Origin: Streptomyces bauhiniae
GTDB taxonomy: Bacteria > Actinomycetota > Actinomycetes > Streptomycetales > Streptomycetaceae
Assembly: GCF_004784475.1 (NCBI RefSeq)
Contig: NZ_SRRT01000002.1
Coordinates: 868,001 to 932,000, forward strand
Direction of reading: 5' to 3'
DNA: 64,000 nucleotides
Of this stretch, positions 40,035 through 48,827 are shown piece by piece (position 1 is the first letter of the stretch; each line of letters starts with the position of its first letter). The notes beneath the pieces are model-generated. The model ran no database searches. It saw only the letters and a list, made by a program, of their open reading frames with translations, and was not told the DNA's origin. Position numbers and translations under genes: made by a program.

Positions 40035-41438
40035 CTACTGGAGGGACTTCTGCAGCGCGGCGACCTCGTCGTCGGCTTCGCGGGCCGCCTCCTCGGGGGA
40101 GAGCTGGCCGCTGGTCATCGCGCCGATCGCCTTGGGTACGGGCAGCTCACCGTTGGTGGCGCCGACCAGGGCGCCCTCGCCCTGCTCGATGCCCCAGCGG
40201 CGCATGTTGCCGACCCCGGCGGCGAGTTCGTTGAGCAGGCTCGGCGGATACACCTGGTCGAACGGCTTCTTGGTGTCGACCCCGATGTCGCTGTGCCGCC
40301 AGGCGTCGAGATAGCGATGGGGCTCGGCGGCGGTGCCCTGGCGGACCGGGATCTTGCCCTCGGGGGACATCCCGAACCAGGACTCGTAGCCGGAGTTCAT
40401 CATGTACTCGATGAACTGCTGCGAGGCCGCCGTCTCCGCGGTCTTGGTGGTGACCCAGGAGGTGATCTCCCCGAACTGGGCGCCCTCGCGGGCGTCGGGG
40501 CCCTTCAGCGCGGTCACGATGCCGCTGTCGCGGGCCAGTTGACCGGGCTCCTTCTTGCACTCCGGGCAGCTCGGCAGGGCGTCCTTGCGCAGGCCCGCCA
40601 GCTCGTCCAGCAGGAACGAGGACCAGATGACCATGGAGGAGCGGCCGGCGAAGTAGGTGGCGCGGGTGGAGTCCACGCTCTGGGTGCCGGGGGCGCCGTG
40701 TTCGCGGGCGAGCTGGTCGTAGGTGCGGAAGGCGGTCTCGCACTGCGGGCTGTGCAGGTCGACCTCGTGGTCGTCGTCGACGAGCTGGCACCCGTTGGCG
40801 AGGGCCACGCTCTCGAAGCTCTGCGAGGTGAACACGTCGGAGGGGTCGGTGGCCGCCGACATGCCGTCGTGGCCGCCGCCGTCCAGTTCCCGTGCCGCGG
40901 TGAGCGCGCGGTCGTATGTGTCGGGCGCGGCGAGGTGCTTCCGGGCGAAGTCGTCCTTGCGGTACACGAGCAACTGGAGCCAGGCGTCGGAGGGGACGCC
41001 GAGGTGGGTGCGGCCGTCGGAGGTGAGCCCGAGCGCGTTGGCGTTGAACGTGCCGGGCCCGAGTTCCTTGACGATCCGGTCCGGTATCTCGGTGTTGAGC
41101 AGGCCGTTGCCGTACATCTGCCAGACCTGGCCCATCGGGGCGGCGCCGATCACGTCGGGGAGGTCGCCGGAGGCGGCCGCCGACATGATGAGCTGCGGAA
41201 GCTGGCCCTCGTCCACCCCGACGAGGTGCACTTTCACGCCCGACTTCTGCTCGAAGCCGTCGATGATCTTCCGCGTCGCCCCGACGCGGTCGGGGAGGTT
41301 CTCCAGCGACCACACGGTGATCTCGTGGTCAGGTCTGCCGGGACCGGTGCTGCCGGAGCAGCCGGTGACCAGCGCCAGTCCCAGGGCTGAGGTGAGGCCC
41401 ACCGTGGTCGTCAGCGACCGTCGGCTCTTGGTGCGCAT
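40035..41438 (-). CDS. Family 1 extracellular sugar-binding lipoprotein
   Basis: A 467-residue binding protein starting at ATG 41438. The signal has a basic start (RTKSRRS), a hydrophobic core and the lipobox VTGC, so it is anchored by lipid outside the membrane. The mature part starts HEITVWSLENLP and shows the CUT1 family layout. Four Cys in CPECKK and nearby segments may form a disulfide. It is the first gene of the leftward arm. The ligand is not known; an oligo- or alpha-glycoside fits the divergent glycosidase genes. Confidence 0.9.
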   Translation of the reverse strand: MRTKSRRSLTTTVGLTSALGLALVTGCSGSTGPGRPDHEITVWSLENLPDRVGATRKIIDGFEQKSGVKVHLVGVDEGQLPQLIMSAAASGDLPDVIGAAPMGQVWQMYGNGLLNTEIPDRIVKELGPGTFNANALGLTSDGRTHLGVPSDAWLQLLVYRKDDFARKHLAAPDTYDRALTAARELDGGGHDGMSAATDPSDVFTSQSFESVALANGCQLVDDDHEVDLHSPQCETAFRTYDQLAREHGAPGTQSVDSTRATYFAGRSSMVIWSSFLLDELAGLRKDALPSCPECKKEPGQLARDSGIVTALKGPDAREGAQFGEITSWVTTKTAETAASQQFIEYMMNSGYESWFGMSPEGKIPVRQGTAAEPHRYLDAWRHSDIGVDTKKPFDQVYPPSLLNELAAGVGNMRRWGIEQGEGALVGATNGELPVPKAIGAMTSGQLSPEEAAREADDEVAALQKSLQ

Positions 41439-41496
41439 TGCGTCTGTCCTCGTGTCGACTTACGTCTACCGATCACGCATCTCAGCATCACTTTTG

Positions 41497-41508
41497 CTTG
41501 TTGACAAG
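41497..41508. promoter_or_regulatory. Palindrome in the divergent promoter of the glycoside locus
   Basis: CTTGT-TG-ACAAG lies in the 127-bp gap between the two arms. On the right it overlaps a -35-like TTGACA (41501-41506), which is followed 16 bp later by TATTGT (41523-41528) ahead of the 41566 gene. A regulator bound here, most likely the ROK protein, could repress both directions. Confidence 0.5.
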
Positions 41509-41565
41509 ACATAAGTTGGGGTTATTGTCGACGCAACCCGCAGCCGCAACCTTCCGGAGCCATCC

Positions 41566-42612
41566 GTGGAACGCGTCGTTCAATTCACCGGTCCGCGTCA
41601 GGTGGAGGTGGCCGAGCAGTCTCGCGCCGACCTCCCGCCCGGCCATCTCAGGGTCCGCACCCGCTACTCCGGCATATCCGCCGGCACCGAGCTGACCGCC
41701 TACCGGGGCACCAACCCCTACCTCACCCGCACCTGGGACCCCGAGGCCCGCCTCTTCCGCGACGGCGCGGCCGGCATCGAGTACCCGGTGGCCGGCTGGG
41801 GCTACTCCGAGGTCGGTGAAGTCACCGAGATATCGCCCGAGTTGGCCGGTACGCCGGGCCTGCCCCGCCTCGGCGACACGGTGTGGGGCATCTGGGGGCA
41901 CCGCAGCGAGGGCATCGTCCCCGTGGAGCGCATGATCGGGCACACCCTGCCCGCCGGCCTTGACGACCTCTCCGGCGCGTTCGCCCGGGTCGGCGCCATC
42001 GCGTACAACGCGGTGCTGGCCGGGGACATCCACCTCGGCGAGGACGTCGCCGTGTTCGGCCAGGGCGTGATCGGCCTGCTCACCACCCGGCTCGCCCAGC
42101 TCAACGGCGCTCGCGTCATCGCCATCGACGCCCTGGACGACCGCCTGGAGGCCGCGAAGCGGTACGGTGCCCGGCACACCCTCAACGCCCGCACCGATGC
42201 CGTCGCCGAACGCGTCCGCGAGATCACCGCCGGGCTCGGCGCCGACCTCGCCATCGAGATCAGCGGCGCCCACCCCGCCCTCCAGGAGGCCCTGCGCTCG
42301 GTCGCGGTGGGCGGTCGCGTGGTCGCCTCCGGCTTCTACCAGGGCGACGGCATCGGGCTGCGGCTCGGCGACGAGTTCCACCACAACCGGGTCCAGCTCG
42401 TGTGCTCCCAGATCGGCGGCGTCCCTCCGGCGCTGTCGCACCGCTGGAGCCAGGAACGCCTCCAGCACACGTTCCTGCGCCTGGTCGCCGAGGGCCAGGT
42501 CGACGTCAACTCCCTGGTCAGCCATGTCGTTCCGGCCGCCGACGCCGCCGACGCCTACGTACTGCTCGACGAGCGCCCCGCCGACGCGCTCCAGGTCGTC
42601 CTGGAATTCTGA
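41566..42612 (+). CDS. Zinc-independent MDR-family dehydrogenase of the glycoside locus
   Basis: A 348-residue medium-chain dehydrogenase/reductase starting at GTG 41566. The NAD motif is VAVFGQGVIGLLTTRLA. The usual catalytic cysteine is replaced (YSGISAGTEL), and the structural four-Cys lobe of alcohol dehydrogenases is missing, so it is a zinc-free member. The GIEYPVAGWGYSEVGEV segment suits threonine or sorbitol dehydrogenase-like relatives and bacterial sugar-modifying dehydrogenases. It leads the rightward arm and lies 12 bp before the isomerase-like gene. It may reoxidise or reduce a keto-sugar intermediate. Confidence 0.83.
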   Translation: MERVVQFTGPRQVEVAEQSRADLPPGHLRVRTRYSGISAGTELTAYRGTNPYLTRTWDPEARLFRDGAAGIEYPVAGWGYSEVGEVTEISPELAGTPGLPRLGDTVWGIWGHRSEGIVPVERMIGHTLPAGLDDLSGAFARVGAIAYNAVLAGDIHLGEDVAVFGQGVIGLLTTRLAQLNGARVIAIDALDDRLEAAKRYGARHTLNARTDAVAERVREITAGLGADLAIEISGAHPALQEALRSVAVGGRVVASGFYQGDGIGLRLGDEFHHNRVQLVCSQIGGVPPALSHRWSQERLQHTFLRLVAEGQVDVNSLVSHVVPAADAADAYVLLDERPADALQVVLEF

Positions 42613-42624
42613 GAGGTCCTTCTG

Positions 42625-43425
42625 ATGCTCACGATCGCCGCCCAGGAGCAACTGCTGCCCGGTGACACCCTCCAGGCCAAGTGGGAGTTCGCGCAGGACG
42701 CCGGATACGGCGCCATCGAACTGCGCGCCAAGGGCGACCTCCACTTCGCCGGCCGCCTGGACGAACTCAAGCAGGCCGCCAAGGACGGGGTGGTCATGCC
42801 CACCGTCTGCGTCGACATGCTGCACTTCCTCGGCGCCTTCGACGCGGAGCTGCGCCGCGACGCCATAACCCAGCTCAAGTCCCAGCTCACCGTGATCGCG
42901 GAGATCGGCGGCCGGGGCGCCCAGACCCCCGCGTCCTACGGCATGTTCTCCCGCCGCCTGCCGCCCTTCGAACCCCCGCGCGGCGAGGAGGAGGACCGCG
43001 AGATCCTCCTCACCGGCCTCACCGAACTGGGCGAACACGCCCGCCGGGAGGGCGTCACCCTCTACCTGGAGCCGCTCAACCGGTACGAGGACCACATGGT
43101 CAACCGGCTGGAACAGGCCGCCGACCTCATTCGCGCGACCGGCCTGGACTCCGTCCGGATCGGCATCGACAGCTACCACATGAACATCGAGGAGAGCGAT
43201 CCGTCGGCCGCGATCCTGGCCCACGCCGAGTACATCGGCCATGCCCAGGTCTCCGACTCCAACCGCCTCCAGCCCGGCGCCGGCCACCTCGACTGGCCCG
43301 CCTGGCTCGGCGCCCTGCACACCATCGGCTACGACGGCGTCCTCGCGGCCGAGTGCCGGCTCGGCGGCGACCCCGTCGAGGCCGTCCGCTCCGTCCCGGC
43401 CTTCCTGCGGAGGTCGGGCGCATGA
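42625..43425 (+). CDS. Sugar phosphate isomerase/epimerase-like TIM-barrel protein
   Basis: A 266-residue AP-endonuclease-2/xylose-isomerase-type barrel. Metal ligands are likely the Glu in YLEPLNRYEDH (Glu, Asp), the H and E region around DSYHMNIEESDPS, HAQVSDSNR and the Glu of LAAECRLGG. This family includes hexulose epimerases and the lyases that split 3-keto-glycosides. It starts at ATG 42625 and ends with ATGA overlapping the next gene. With a Gfo/Idh/MocA oxidoreductase in the same locus, a role in oxidative removal of an aglycone is inferred. Confidence 0.85.
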   Translation: MLTIAAQEQLLPGDTLQAKWEFAQDAGYGAIELRAKGDLHFAGRLDELKQAAKDGVVMPTVCVDMLHFLGAFDAELRRDAITQLKSQLTVIAEIGGRGAQTPASYGMFSRRLPPFEPPRGEEEDREILLTGLTELGEHARREGVTLYLEPLNRYEDHMVNRLEQAADLIRATGLDSVRIGIDSYHMNIEESDPSAAILAHAEYIGHAQVSDSNRLQPGAGHLDWPAWLGALHTIGYDGVLAAECRLGGDPVEAVRSVPAFLRRSGA

Positions 43426-44762
43426 CGGCCGTACTCGAACGCCCCTCCCCCGCCCGCACCCTGAGGCGCGGCGCGGCGCGGGTCCTGCTGGACAACTGGA
43501 CCGGGACCGCCACCGTCCCCTCCCGCACGCTCTACCCGCACCAGTGGAGCTGGGACTCCGCCTTCATCGCCATCGGGCTGCGCCACCTCTCCGCCCGGCG
43601 CGCCCAGCGCGAGCTGGAGTCCCTGCTCACCGCGCAGTGGGCCGACGGCCGTATCCCGCACATCGTCTTCAACCCGGCCCAGCCGTACGACGCCTACTTC
43701 CCGAGCCCCGACTTCTGGCGGTCCTCGACCGCCGGGCGGCCCTCCGGCGCCCCCGCCGCCCCGGAGACCTCGGGCATCGTCCAGCCGCCCGTGCACGCGC
43801 TCGCCGCCTGGCTCGTCCACCAGGCGGACCCGGCCGAGTCCGACCGGCGCGGCTTCCTCGCCCGCGTGCGTCCCCGGCTGGCCGCCTGGCACGACTACCT
43901 GCTCACCCGGCGCGACCTCGGGGGCGGCGGCCTGGCGGCCGTGGTCCACCCGTGGGAGCCGGGCATGGACAACAGCCCCTGCTGGGACGGGCCGTTGCGC
44001 CCCCTCACCCCGGCCGACCCCGACTCCTACCGGCGCGCCGACCTCGACCACGGCCAGGCCGCCGACCGCCCCACCGACCTCGACTACGGCCGTTACGTCC
44101 GCCTCGCCACCGACTACCGGGCCACCGGTTACGACGACCGCGCGACCGACCACGCCTTCGCCGTAGAGGACCCCTGCTTCAACGCACTGCTCATCGCCAG
44201 CGAACGGGCGCTCGCCGCGATGGCCCGCCACCTCGGCGGGAGCGGAGCGGAGCACGAGAAGCGTGCGCAGACCCTCACCGACCGGCTGGTGGAGCGGCTG
44301 TGGGACGAGGAGGCCGGGCTGTTCCGCGCCCTTGATCTGGTGGCGGGCGGGCTGATCGAGGAACGCGGGGTCACGGGTCTCGTCCCGCTCCTCGTGCCGG
44401 GGCTGCCGGCCGGGATCGCCCGCCGTCTGGCCGACACCGTCGCCGGGCCGCATTTCCGGGCTCCTGGCACCGGGCTGGTCCCCAGCTACGACCTCTCCGG
44501 GCACGCCTTCGACCCGCAGCGGTACTGGCGCGGACCGGCGTGGTTCAACACCGCCTGGCTCGTCCACCAGGGTCTGCGCATCCACGGTCACCATGCCCAG
44601 GCCGACGAGCTGCGCCGGAGTTTCCTGGCCGAGGCGGGGCGGTCCGGCTTCGCGGAGTACGTCGACCCCACCACCGGCGCGGGCCGGGGCGCCCGGAACT
44701 TCTCCTGGACCGCCGCCCTCACCCTCGACCTGCTCGCTCACGAAGAGGAGCCCCTGCCATGA
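43422..44762 (+). CDS. MGH1-like glycoside hydrolase (glucosylglycerate/mannosylglycerate hydrolase-like)
   Basis: A 446-residue (alpha/alpha)6-type enzyme starting at ATG 43422, inside the previous stop. SRTLYPHQWSWDSAFIAIGLRH near the N-terminus, HPWEPGMDNSPCWD in the middle and YWRGPAWFNTAWLVHQGL near the end are the characteristic glycosidase signatures of the GH63-like MGH1 group, which includes glucosylglycerate hydrolases and trehalase-like enzymes. No signal peptide is visible, so it acts inside the cell on an imported glycoside. The stop overlaps the next gene by four bases. Substrate preference is not visible. Confidence 0.83.
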   Translation: MTAVLERPSPARTLRRGAARVLLDNWTGTATVPSRTLYPHQWSWDSAFIAIGLRHLSARRAQRELESLLTAQWADGRIPHIVFNPAQPYDAYFPSPDFWRSSTAGRPSGAPAAPETSGIVQPPVHALAAWLVHQADPAESDRRGFLARVRPRLAAWHDYLLTRRDLGGGGLAAVVHPWEPGMDNSPCWDGPLRPLTPADPDSYRRADLDHGQAADRPTDLDYGRYVRLATDYRATGYDDRATDHAFAVEDPCFNALLIASERALAAMARHLGGSGAEHEKRAQTLTDRLVERLWDEEAGLFRALDLVAGGLIEERGVTGLVPLLVPGLPAGIARRLADTVAGPHFRAPGTGLVPSYDLSGHAFDPQRYWRGPAWFNTAWLVHQGLRIHGHHAQADELRRSFLAEAGRSGFAEYVDPTTGAGRGARNFSWTAALTLDLLAHEEEPLP

Positions 44763-46654
44763 CCCCGGCCGGCCCCCACGTCCAACTGGTCCGGGACGCC
44801 ACCTTCGCCCGCCTCGACACCACCGGCGGCATCACCGGCGTACGCGGCACCGCCCCCGACGGGGTGTTCGCCCGCGACGGCCGCCACCTGAGCCGCTGGC
44901 AGCTCACGGTCGACGGCAGCCACCCGGCCGTCCTCGTACCGGCCTCGCGCGAGGACGACCACACGACGTCCTGCGTACTGACCCCGCAGGGCACGCGCGA
45001 TGCCCCGCCCGCGTACACGGTCTTCCGCCAACAGAGCGTGTCGGCAGGTGAGTTCACCGAACATCTGCGACTGGTCAGCAACCGCCCGGACGCGGTGACG
45101 GCCCGCCTCGAACTCACCGTGGACTGCGACTTCGCCGACCTGTTCGAGCTGCGGGCCGACGACCGGGAGTACCCGAAGCCGGACGGGAGGCGGGAGGTGC
45201 GGACGGCGCCCGAGGGCCTGGTATACGACTATCGCCGCGCCGACTGGCACGCCGGGACGACGCTCACCTGTCACCCGGCACCGGACGGCATAGCCACCCC
45301 GGACTCCAGCACTACGGCCCGTACGCTCACCTGGGAGCTGGACCTGGCCGAGCACGGGGAGGCGGAACTGCACCTGACGGTCCGCACCGACCCGTCCCCG
45401 CCTGCCTCCACCCCGGCGGCCCGGCGAACCGCGCCGGAGGTCACCGACGACCTGGCCCGTGCCTGCGAACGCGGTCTGGCCGACCTCGACTTGCTCACCA
45501 TCGCGGTCGAGGGCGTGGACGGCGAGCAGGTGCGTGTCCCGGCCGCGGGCATCCCCTGGTTCCTCACCCTCTTCGGCCGCGACTCGCTGCTGACCTCGTA
45601 CTTCCTGCTGCCCTACCGCCCCGGCACCGCCGCCGCCACCCTCAGCGCCCTCGCGGCGACCCAGGGCACCCGGTACGACGACTTCAGCGGCGAGCAGCCC
45701 GGCCGGATCGTGCACGAGACCCGCCAGGGCGAACTGGCCCACTTCCGCCAGGTGCCGTACGGCCGCTACTACGGCGCCGTCGACGCCACCCCGCTGTTCC
45801 TGGTCCTGCTGCACGCCCACCACGAGACCACCGGCGACCCGGCACTCGCCGCCCGCCTGGAACAGCACGCCCGGCGCGCCGTCGACTGGATGCTGACCGA
45901 CGGCGGCCTGGGCGAACACGGCTACCTCGTCTACTCCCCCGACCTGAACGGCCTGGTCAACCAGAACTGGAAGGACTCGGCCGGCGCGATCTGCTTCACC
46001 GGCGGCACCCAGGCCAAGGGCCCGATCGCGGTCTGCGAGGCGCAGGGTTACGCGTACGACGCGCTGGTCCGTACGGCGGAACTGTCGGAGAAGGTCTGGG
46101 GAGACCAGGAGTACGCGGGCCAACTCCGCACGCTGGCTTCGGACTTGAGGCAGCGCTTCGCCGACGACTTCTGGATGCCGGGCCCCGGCTTCCCGGCCCT
46201 GGCACAGGACGGCGACGGCCGCCAGGTCGACGCGCTGGCCTCGGACGCCGGGCATCTCCTCTGGTCCGGCATCCTCGACGACGACCGCGCCCGGCGGGTG
46301 GGCCGACGCCTGCTGGAGCCCGACTTCTTCTCCGGCTGGGCCATCCGCACCCTGGCGGCCGGCCAGCGCCCGTACCACCCCCTCTCCTACCACCGGGGCA
46401 GCGCCTGGCCCCACGACAACGCCGTGATAGCCCTCGGCCTCGCCCGCCATGGCCTGCACGCCGAACTCCGCACGGTGGCCAAGGCGTTGACAGCGGCAGC
46501 CGCCCACCACGGCCACCGTCTCCCGGAAGTCCTGGCCGGCTACGCCCGCACGACCACCCCCACCCCGGTCCCGTACCCCCACTCCTGCTCTCCCCAGGCG
46601 TGGGCGGCGGCAACTCCGCTGGCCCTGCGAACCGCGCTGCGGGGCGTTGCCTGA
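44759..46654 (+). CDS. Amylo-alpha-1,6-glucosidase-like (glycogen debranching) enzyme
   Basis: A 631-residue protein starting at ATG 44759. An N-terminal beta-sandwich (GDE_N-like) spans about 1-250. The C-terminal (alpha/alpha)6 barrel has PWFLTLFGRDSLLTSYFLLP, GLVNQNWKDSAGAI and YHRGSAWPHDNAVIALGLARHG, all typical of the GDE/GH-like family seen in Streptomyces next to MGH1-type hydrolases. It probably hydrolyses an alpha-glycosidic bond intracellularly. It is the last gene of the rightward arm, and the four-base overlap with the preceding hydrolase supports joint production. Its true substrate is not known. Confidence 0.83.
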   Translation: MTPAGPHVQLVRDATFARLDTTGGITGVRGTAPDGVFARDGRHLSRWQLTVDGSHPAVLVPASREDDHTTSCVLTPQGTRDAPPAYTVFRQQSVSAGEFTEHLRLVSNRPDAVTARLELTVDCDFADLFELRADDREYPKPDGRREVRTAPEGLVYDYRRADWHAGTTLTCHPAPDGIATPDSSTTARTLTWELDLAEHGEAELHLTVRTDPSPPASTPAARRTAPEVTDDLARACERGLADLDLLTIAVEGVDGEQVRVPAAGIPWFLTLFGRDSLLTSYFLLPYRPGTAAATLSALAATQGTRYDDFSGEQPGRIVHETRQGELAHFRQVPYGRYYGAVDATPLFLVLLHAHHETTGDPALAARLEQHARRAVDWMLTDGGLGEHGYLVYSPDLNGLVNQNWKDSAGAICFTGGTQAKGPIAVCEAQGYAYDALVRTAELSEKVWGDQEYAGQLRTLASDLRQRFADDFWMPGPGFPALAQDGDGRQVDALASDAGHLLWSGILDDDRARRVGRRLLEPDFFSGWAIRTLAAGQRPYHPLSYHRGSAWPHDNAVIALGLARHGLHAELRTVAKALTAAAAHHGHRLPEVLAGYARTTTPTPVPYPHSCSPQAWAAATPLALRTALRGVA

Positions 46655-46681
46655 GTCCGACGCGCATGATTGGGTCGGCCG

Positions 46682-47350
46682 ATGGAACTTCTGCTGACAT
46701 CGGCCGGTCTGCGCAACGAGACTCTGAAGGATGCCCTGCGGGACATGCTGGGCAAGCCGTTCGGGTCGGCGAACATCGTGTACATCCCCACGGCGTCCAT
46801 GGCCGAGTCCGGCGACCACGGATGGCTCCTCGCCGACATGACCCGCGTACACGGCCTGGGCTGGCGGGAGTTCGACATCCTGGAACTGAACGGCCTGCCG
46901 CAGCAGTTGGTGCTCGACCGGCTGCTGCGGGCCGACGTCATCCACGTCGGCGGCGGCAACCACTACCACCTCGCCCGCAGCATCACCGGCAACGGCCTGG
47001 CCGACGGCTTCCGGGAAGCACTCGCCGACCGGGTCTACGTGGGGCTGAGCGCCGGCTCGATGATCCTCAGCCGCCATCTCACCGAACACTCCGCCGACGT
47101 CATCGGCGACACGGCGGACCTCCATCTGCTCGGCGCGACCACCGTGACCCCTCCCCTCGGCCTCGTCGACTCTTACCTGAAGCCCCATCTGTACTCGCCG
47201 GACTTCCCGGAGCGCGACGACGCCTGGGCCGATCGCATCGTCGCGCGGGCGGACTTCCCGATCTACTTCATCGACGACGACACGGCGCTTCGCGTGCGCG
47301 ACGACAAGGTTGATGTCGTCTCTGAGGGCCGGTGGCGCTTCCACCCGTAA
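46682..47350 (+). CDS. Peptidase E (S51 family)-like protein
   Basis: A 222-residue serine peptidase-like protein. VGLSAGSM puts the nucleophile at Ser123 in the S51 family elbow, preceded by VIHVGGGNHYHL. The family cleaves N-terminal Asp-X dipeptides or, in cyanophycinase relatives, aspartyl polymers. I use ATG 46682, four codons inside the earliest start. It follows the glycosidase gene by 27 bp but is unrelated in function. It ends 11 bp before the convergent pyruvyl transferase-like gene. Confidence 0.84.
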   Translation: MELLLTSAGLRNETLKDALRDMLGKPFGSANIVYIPTASMAESGDHGWLLADMTRVHGLGWREFDILELNGLPQQLVLDRLLRADVIHVGGGNHYHLARSITGNGLADGFREALADRVYVGLSAGSMILSRHLTEHSADVIGDTADLHLLGATTVTPPLGLVDSYLKPHLYSPDFPERDDAWADRIVARADFPIYFIDDDTALRVRDDKVDVVSEGRWRFHP

Positions 47351-47361
47351 GCGGCTGACCT

Positions 47362-48396
47362 TCAGCACGGTCCGCGCAGCAGCCGTAGCAAGCCGTCCGC
47401 GCTGTCCGCCACCCCGTCCCGGCGGAAGCCGGCGGCAGTGCGCTCGGCGAGGGCGCGGCCGGAGGTGAGGCACCAGTCCCACCAGCGGTCCAGCGCGGCG
47501 GGGTCGAGCCGTTCGGCGGGCAGCAGCGCGGGCCAGCCGCAGGCGCGTGCCTGAGCGGTGACCTTGGCCCCGCCCGCCACGGGGTCCACGGCGAGGGCGG
47601 GTACCCCGGCGCGCAGCGCGAGCACCAGGCCGTGCAGCCGGTCGGTGACGATCAGGTCGCAGCGCGCGAACACGCTCTCCAGTTGCCCGGAGGTCGTGCA
47701 CAGCCGCCAGTCGCGCGGGTCCAGCCGGGTCTCCAGTTCCAGGCACGCGCAGTCCCGGCCGTTCAGCCACCGCGTGACGGACTCGGCCACCCACTCGTGC
47801 TGCCTGCGGGGACCGTACTCGTGCTGGCCGTGCGTGAGGACGACACCCACCACGGGGTGCGCGGGCGGCGTGGGCGCGCGGGCGGCGAGATCGAGGGTGG
47901 GGGCGGTGTCCGGGGCGTCCCGCGCGAGGACGTGGTGGAAGCCGTGCACGGCGGGGTCCTCGGCGTCGAGTACGGAGGTGCCCACGGCGATCCGTACGCA
48001 GCCGGCGTACCGCCGGTGCAGGTCCTCGACCTGGGGGCCGTGCGCGGGGCCGCAGACGAAGAGCAGGTGGGAGTAGTCCTCGGGGCGGGTGTCGTCCAGG
48101 GACGGTCCTTCCGGCCGGAAGCCGGGGCTCCAGGCGACGTCGTACGGTACGGCCGCGCCCCGCAGCAGGTCCCGTACCCGGTCCAGCGCGAGCAGGTCAC
48201 CGGCGGTCGCCTCCCCGTGCAGGAAGCTGAACCAACCGGTGACGAGAACTCGCCGCGCGCCGGTCTCAGCCGTTGCCGAAGACCGCCTTCTGCACGTCGT
48301 TGGGGCCGTCGAACCGCTGGGTCCCGGAGTGCTCCAGCTTGTCGACGACCTGGTCGCCGGCGCCGTTGTTCCGGGCCACGGAGACCAGATCGTCAC
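47362..48396 (-). CDS. Polysaccharide pyruvyl transferase-like protein, start unclear
   Basis: The conserved part begins at about 48249 with RRVLVTGWFSFLHGEATAGD and continues as a polysaccharide-pyruvyl-transferase-type protein (LLFVCGPAHGPQV, CDLIVTDRLHGLVLALRAGVPALAVDP). It is related to enzymes that add pyruvate ketals to cell-wall glycans. No ATG, GTG or TTG lies near 48249. The only in-frame start is GTG 48396, which would overlap the DUF2795 gene by 131 bases and add 49 unconserved residues. Either a non-standard start is used, or a start codon was lost. Length from the conserved start, about 295 residues, is usual. Confidence 0.7.
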   Translation of the reverse strand: MTIWSPWPGTTAPATRSSTSWSTPGPSGSTAPTTCRRRSSATAETGARRVLVTGWFSFLHGEATAGDLLALDRVRDLLRGAAVPYDVAWSPGFRPEGPSLDDTRPEDYSHLLFVCGPAHGPQVEDLHRRYAGCVRIAVGTSVLDAEDPAVHGFHHVLARDAPDTAPTLDLAARAPTPPAHPVVGVVLTHGQHEYGPRRQHEWVAESVTRWLNGRDCACLELETRLDPRDWRLCTTSGQLESVFARCDLIVTDRLHGLVLALRAGVPALAVDPVAGGAKVTAQARACGWPALLPAERLDPAALDRWWDWCLTSGRALAERTAAGFRRDGVADSADGLLRLLRGPC

Positions 48397-48460
48397 GGCT
48401 GGCGGGGTATTCGGCGCCCTTGAGGGCCTTCTGGAGATCGATCGGGCTCATGTCGGCCAT
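48266..48460 (-). CDS. DUF2795 domain protein
   Basis: A 64-residue acidic protein starting at ATG 48460 behind GGAGGACACC. MADMSPIDLQKALKGAEYP, ASRDDLVSVARNNGA and LEHSGTQRFDGPNDVQKAV match the DUF2795 family, small helical proteins of actinobacteria with unknown function. The context is a possible stress promoter (GTGT-N14-GGGTAC) 50 bp upstream. It overlaps the long form of the pyruvyl transferase-like gene; if that gene starts at its conserved region the two lie end to end. Confidence 0.82.
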   Translation of the reverse strand: MADMSPIDLQKALKGAEYPASRDDLVSVARNNGAGDQVVDKLEHSGTQRFDGPNDVQKAVFGNG

Positions 48461-48827
48461 GGTGTCCTCCTGTCCTGCCGGCGCAGTCGTCTGCGCGTCC
48501 TGGCGCCGAGTACCCCCCGACGGCGACGGACACCCGCCCCGCCCGCACTCCTCCGGAAACAGCGGACGGCCGGGAACGCGGGGCGTCCCTCGGCATGGCA
48601 GCCGTTCACCATGATGGCGACGCGGCAGCGGGTGGTCGCCGTTGATGATCTCCGCGTCGGTGACCTGCGCAGGGGTACCAGGGCGGACCGTCTCGGCACC
48701 TGACTGGGCGACATATGTGGCGATGCGCCAGGTTGCGGAACCCGCAGGCTGTCGGTTGCCTCGTGCACAGAGCGCGAAAGATGCGCCGCACCGGGTAGGC
48801 CGGACACCGTTCCGTTGGAGGATTCGC
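48461..48827. other. Intergenic region between DUF2795 and secreted-protein genes
   Basis: This 367-bp divergent gap must hold both promoters. Leftward I see the sigma-B-like element at 48510-48533. Rightward I see only the ribosome site TTGGAGGA at 48815-48822. No open frame, hairpin or repeat stands out. Confidence 0.5.
48510..48533 (-). promoter_or_regulatory. Sigma-B-like promoter of the DUF2795 gene
   Basis: Read leftward, GTGT (48533-48530), 14 bp, then GGGTAC (48515-48510). This fits GNNT-N14-16-GGGTAY, the motif known for Streptomyces sigma-B-type stress promoters. It lies 50 bp before the start codon. Confidence 0.45.
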
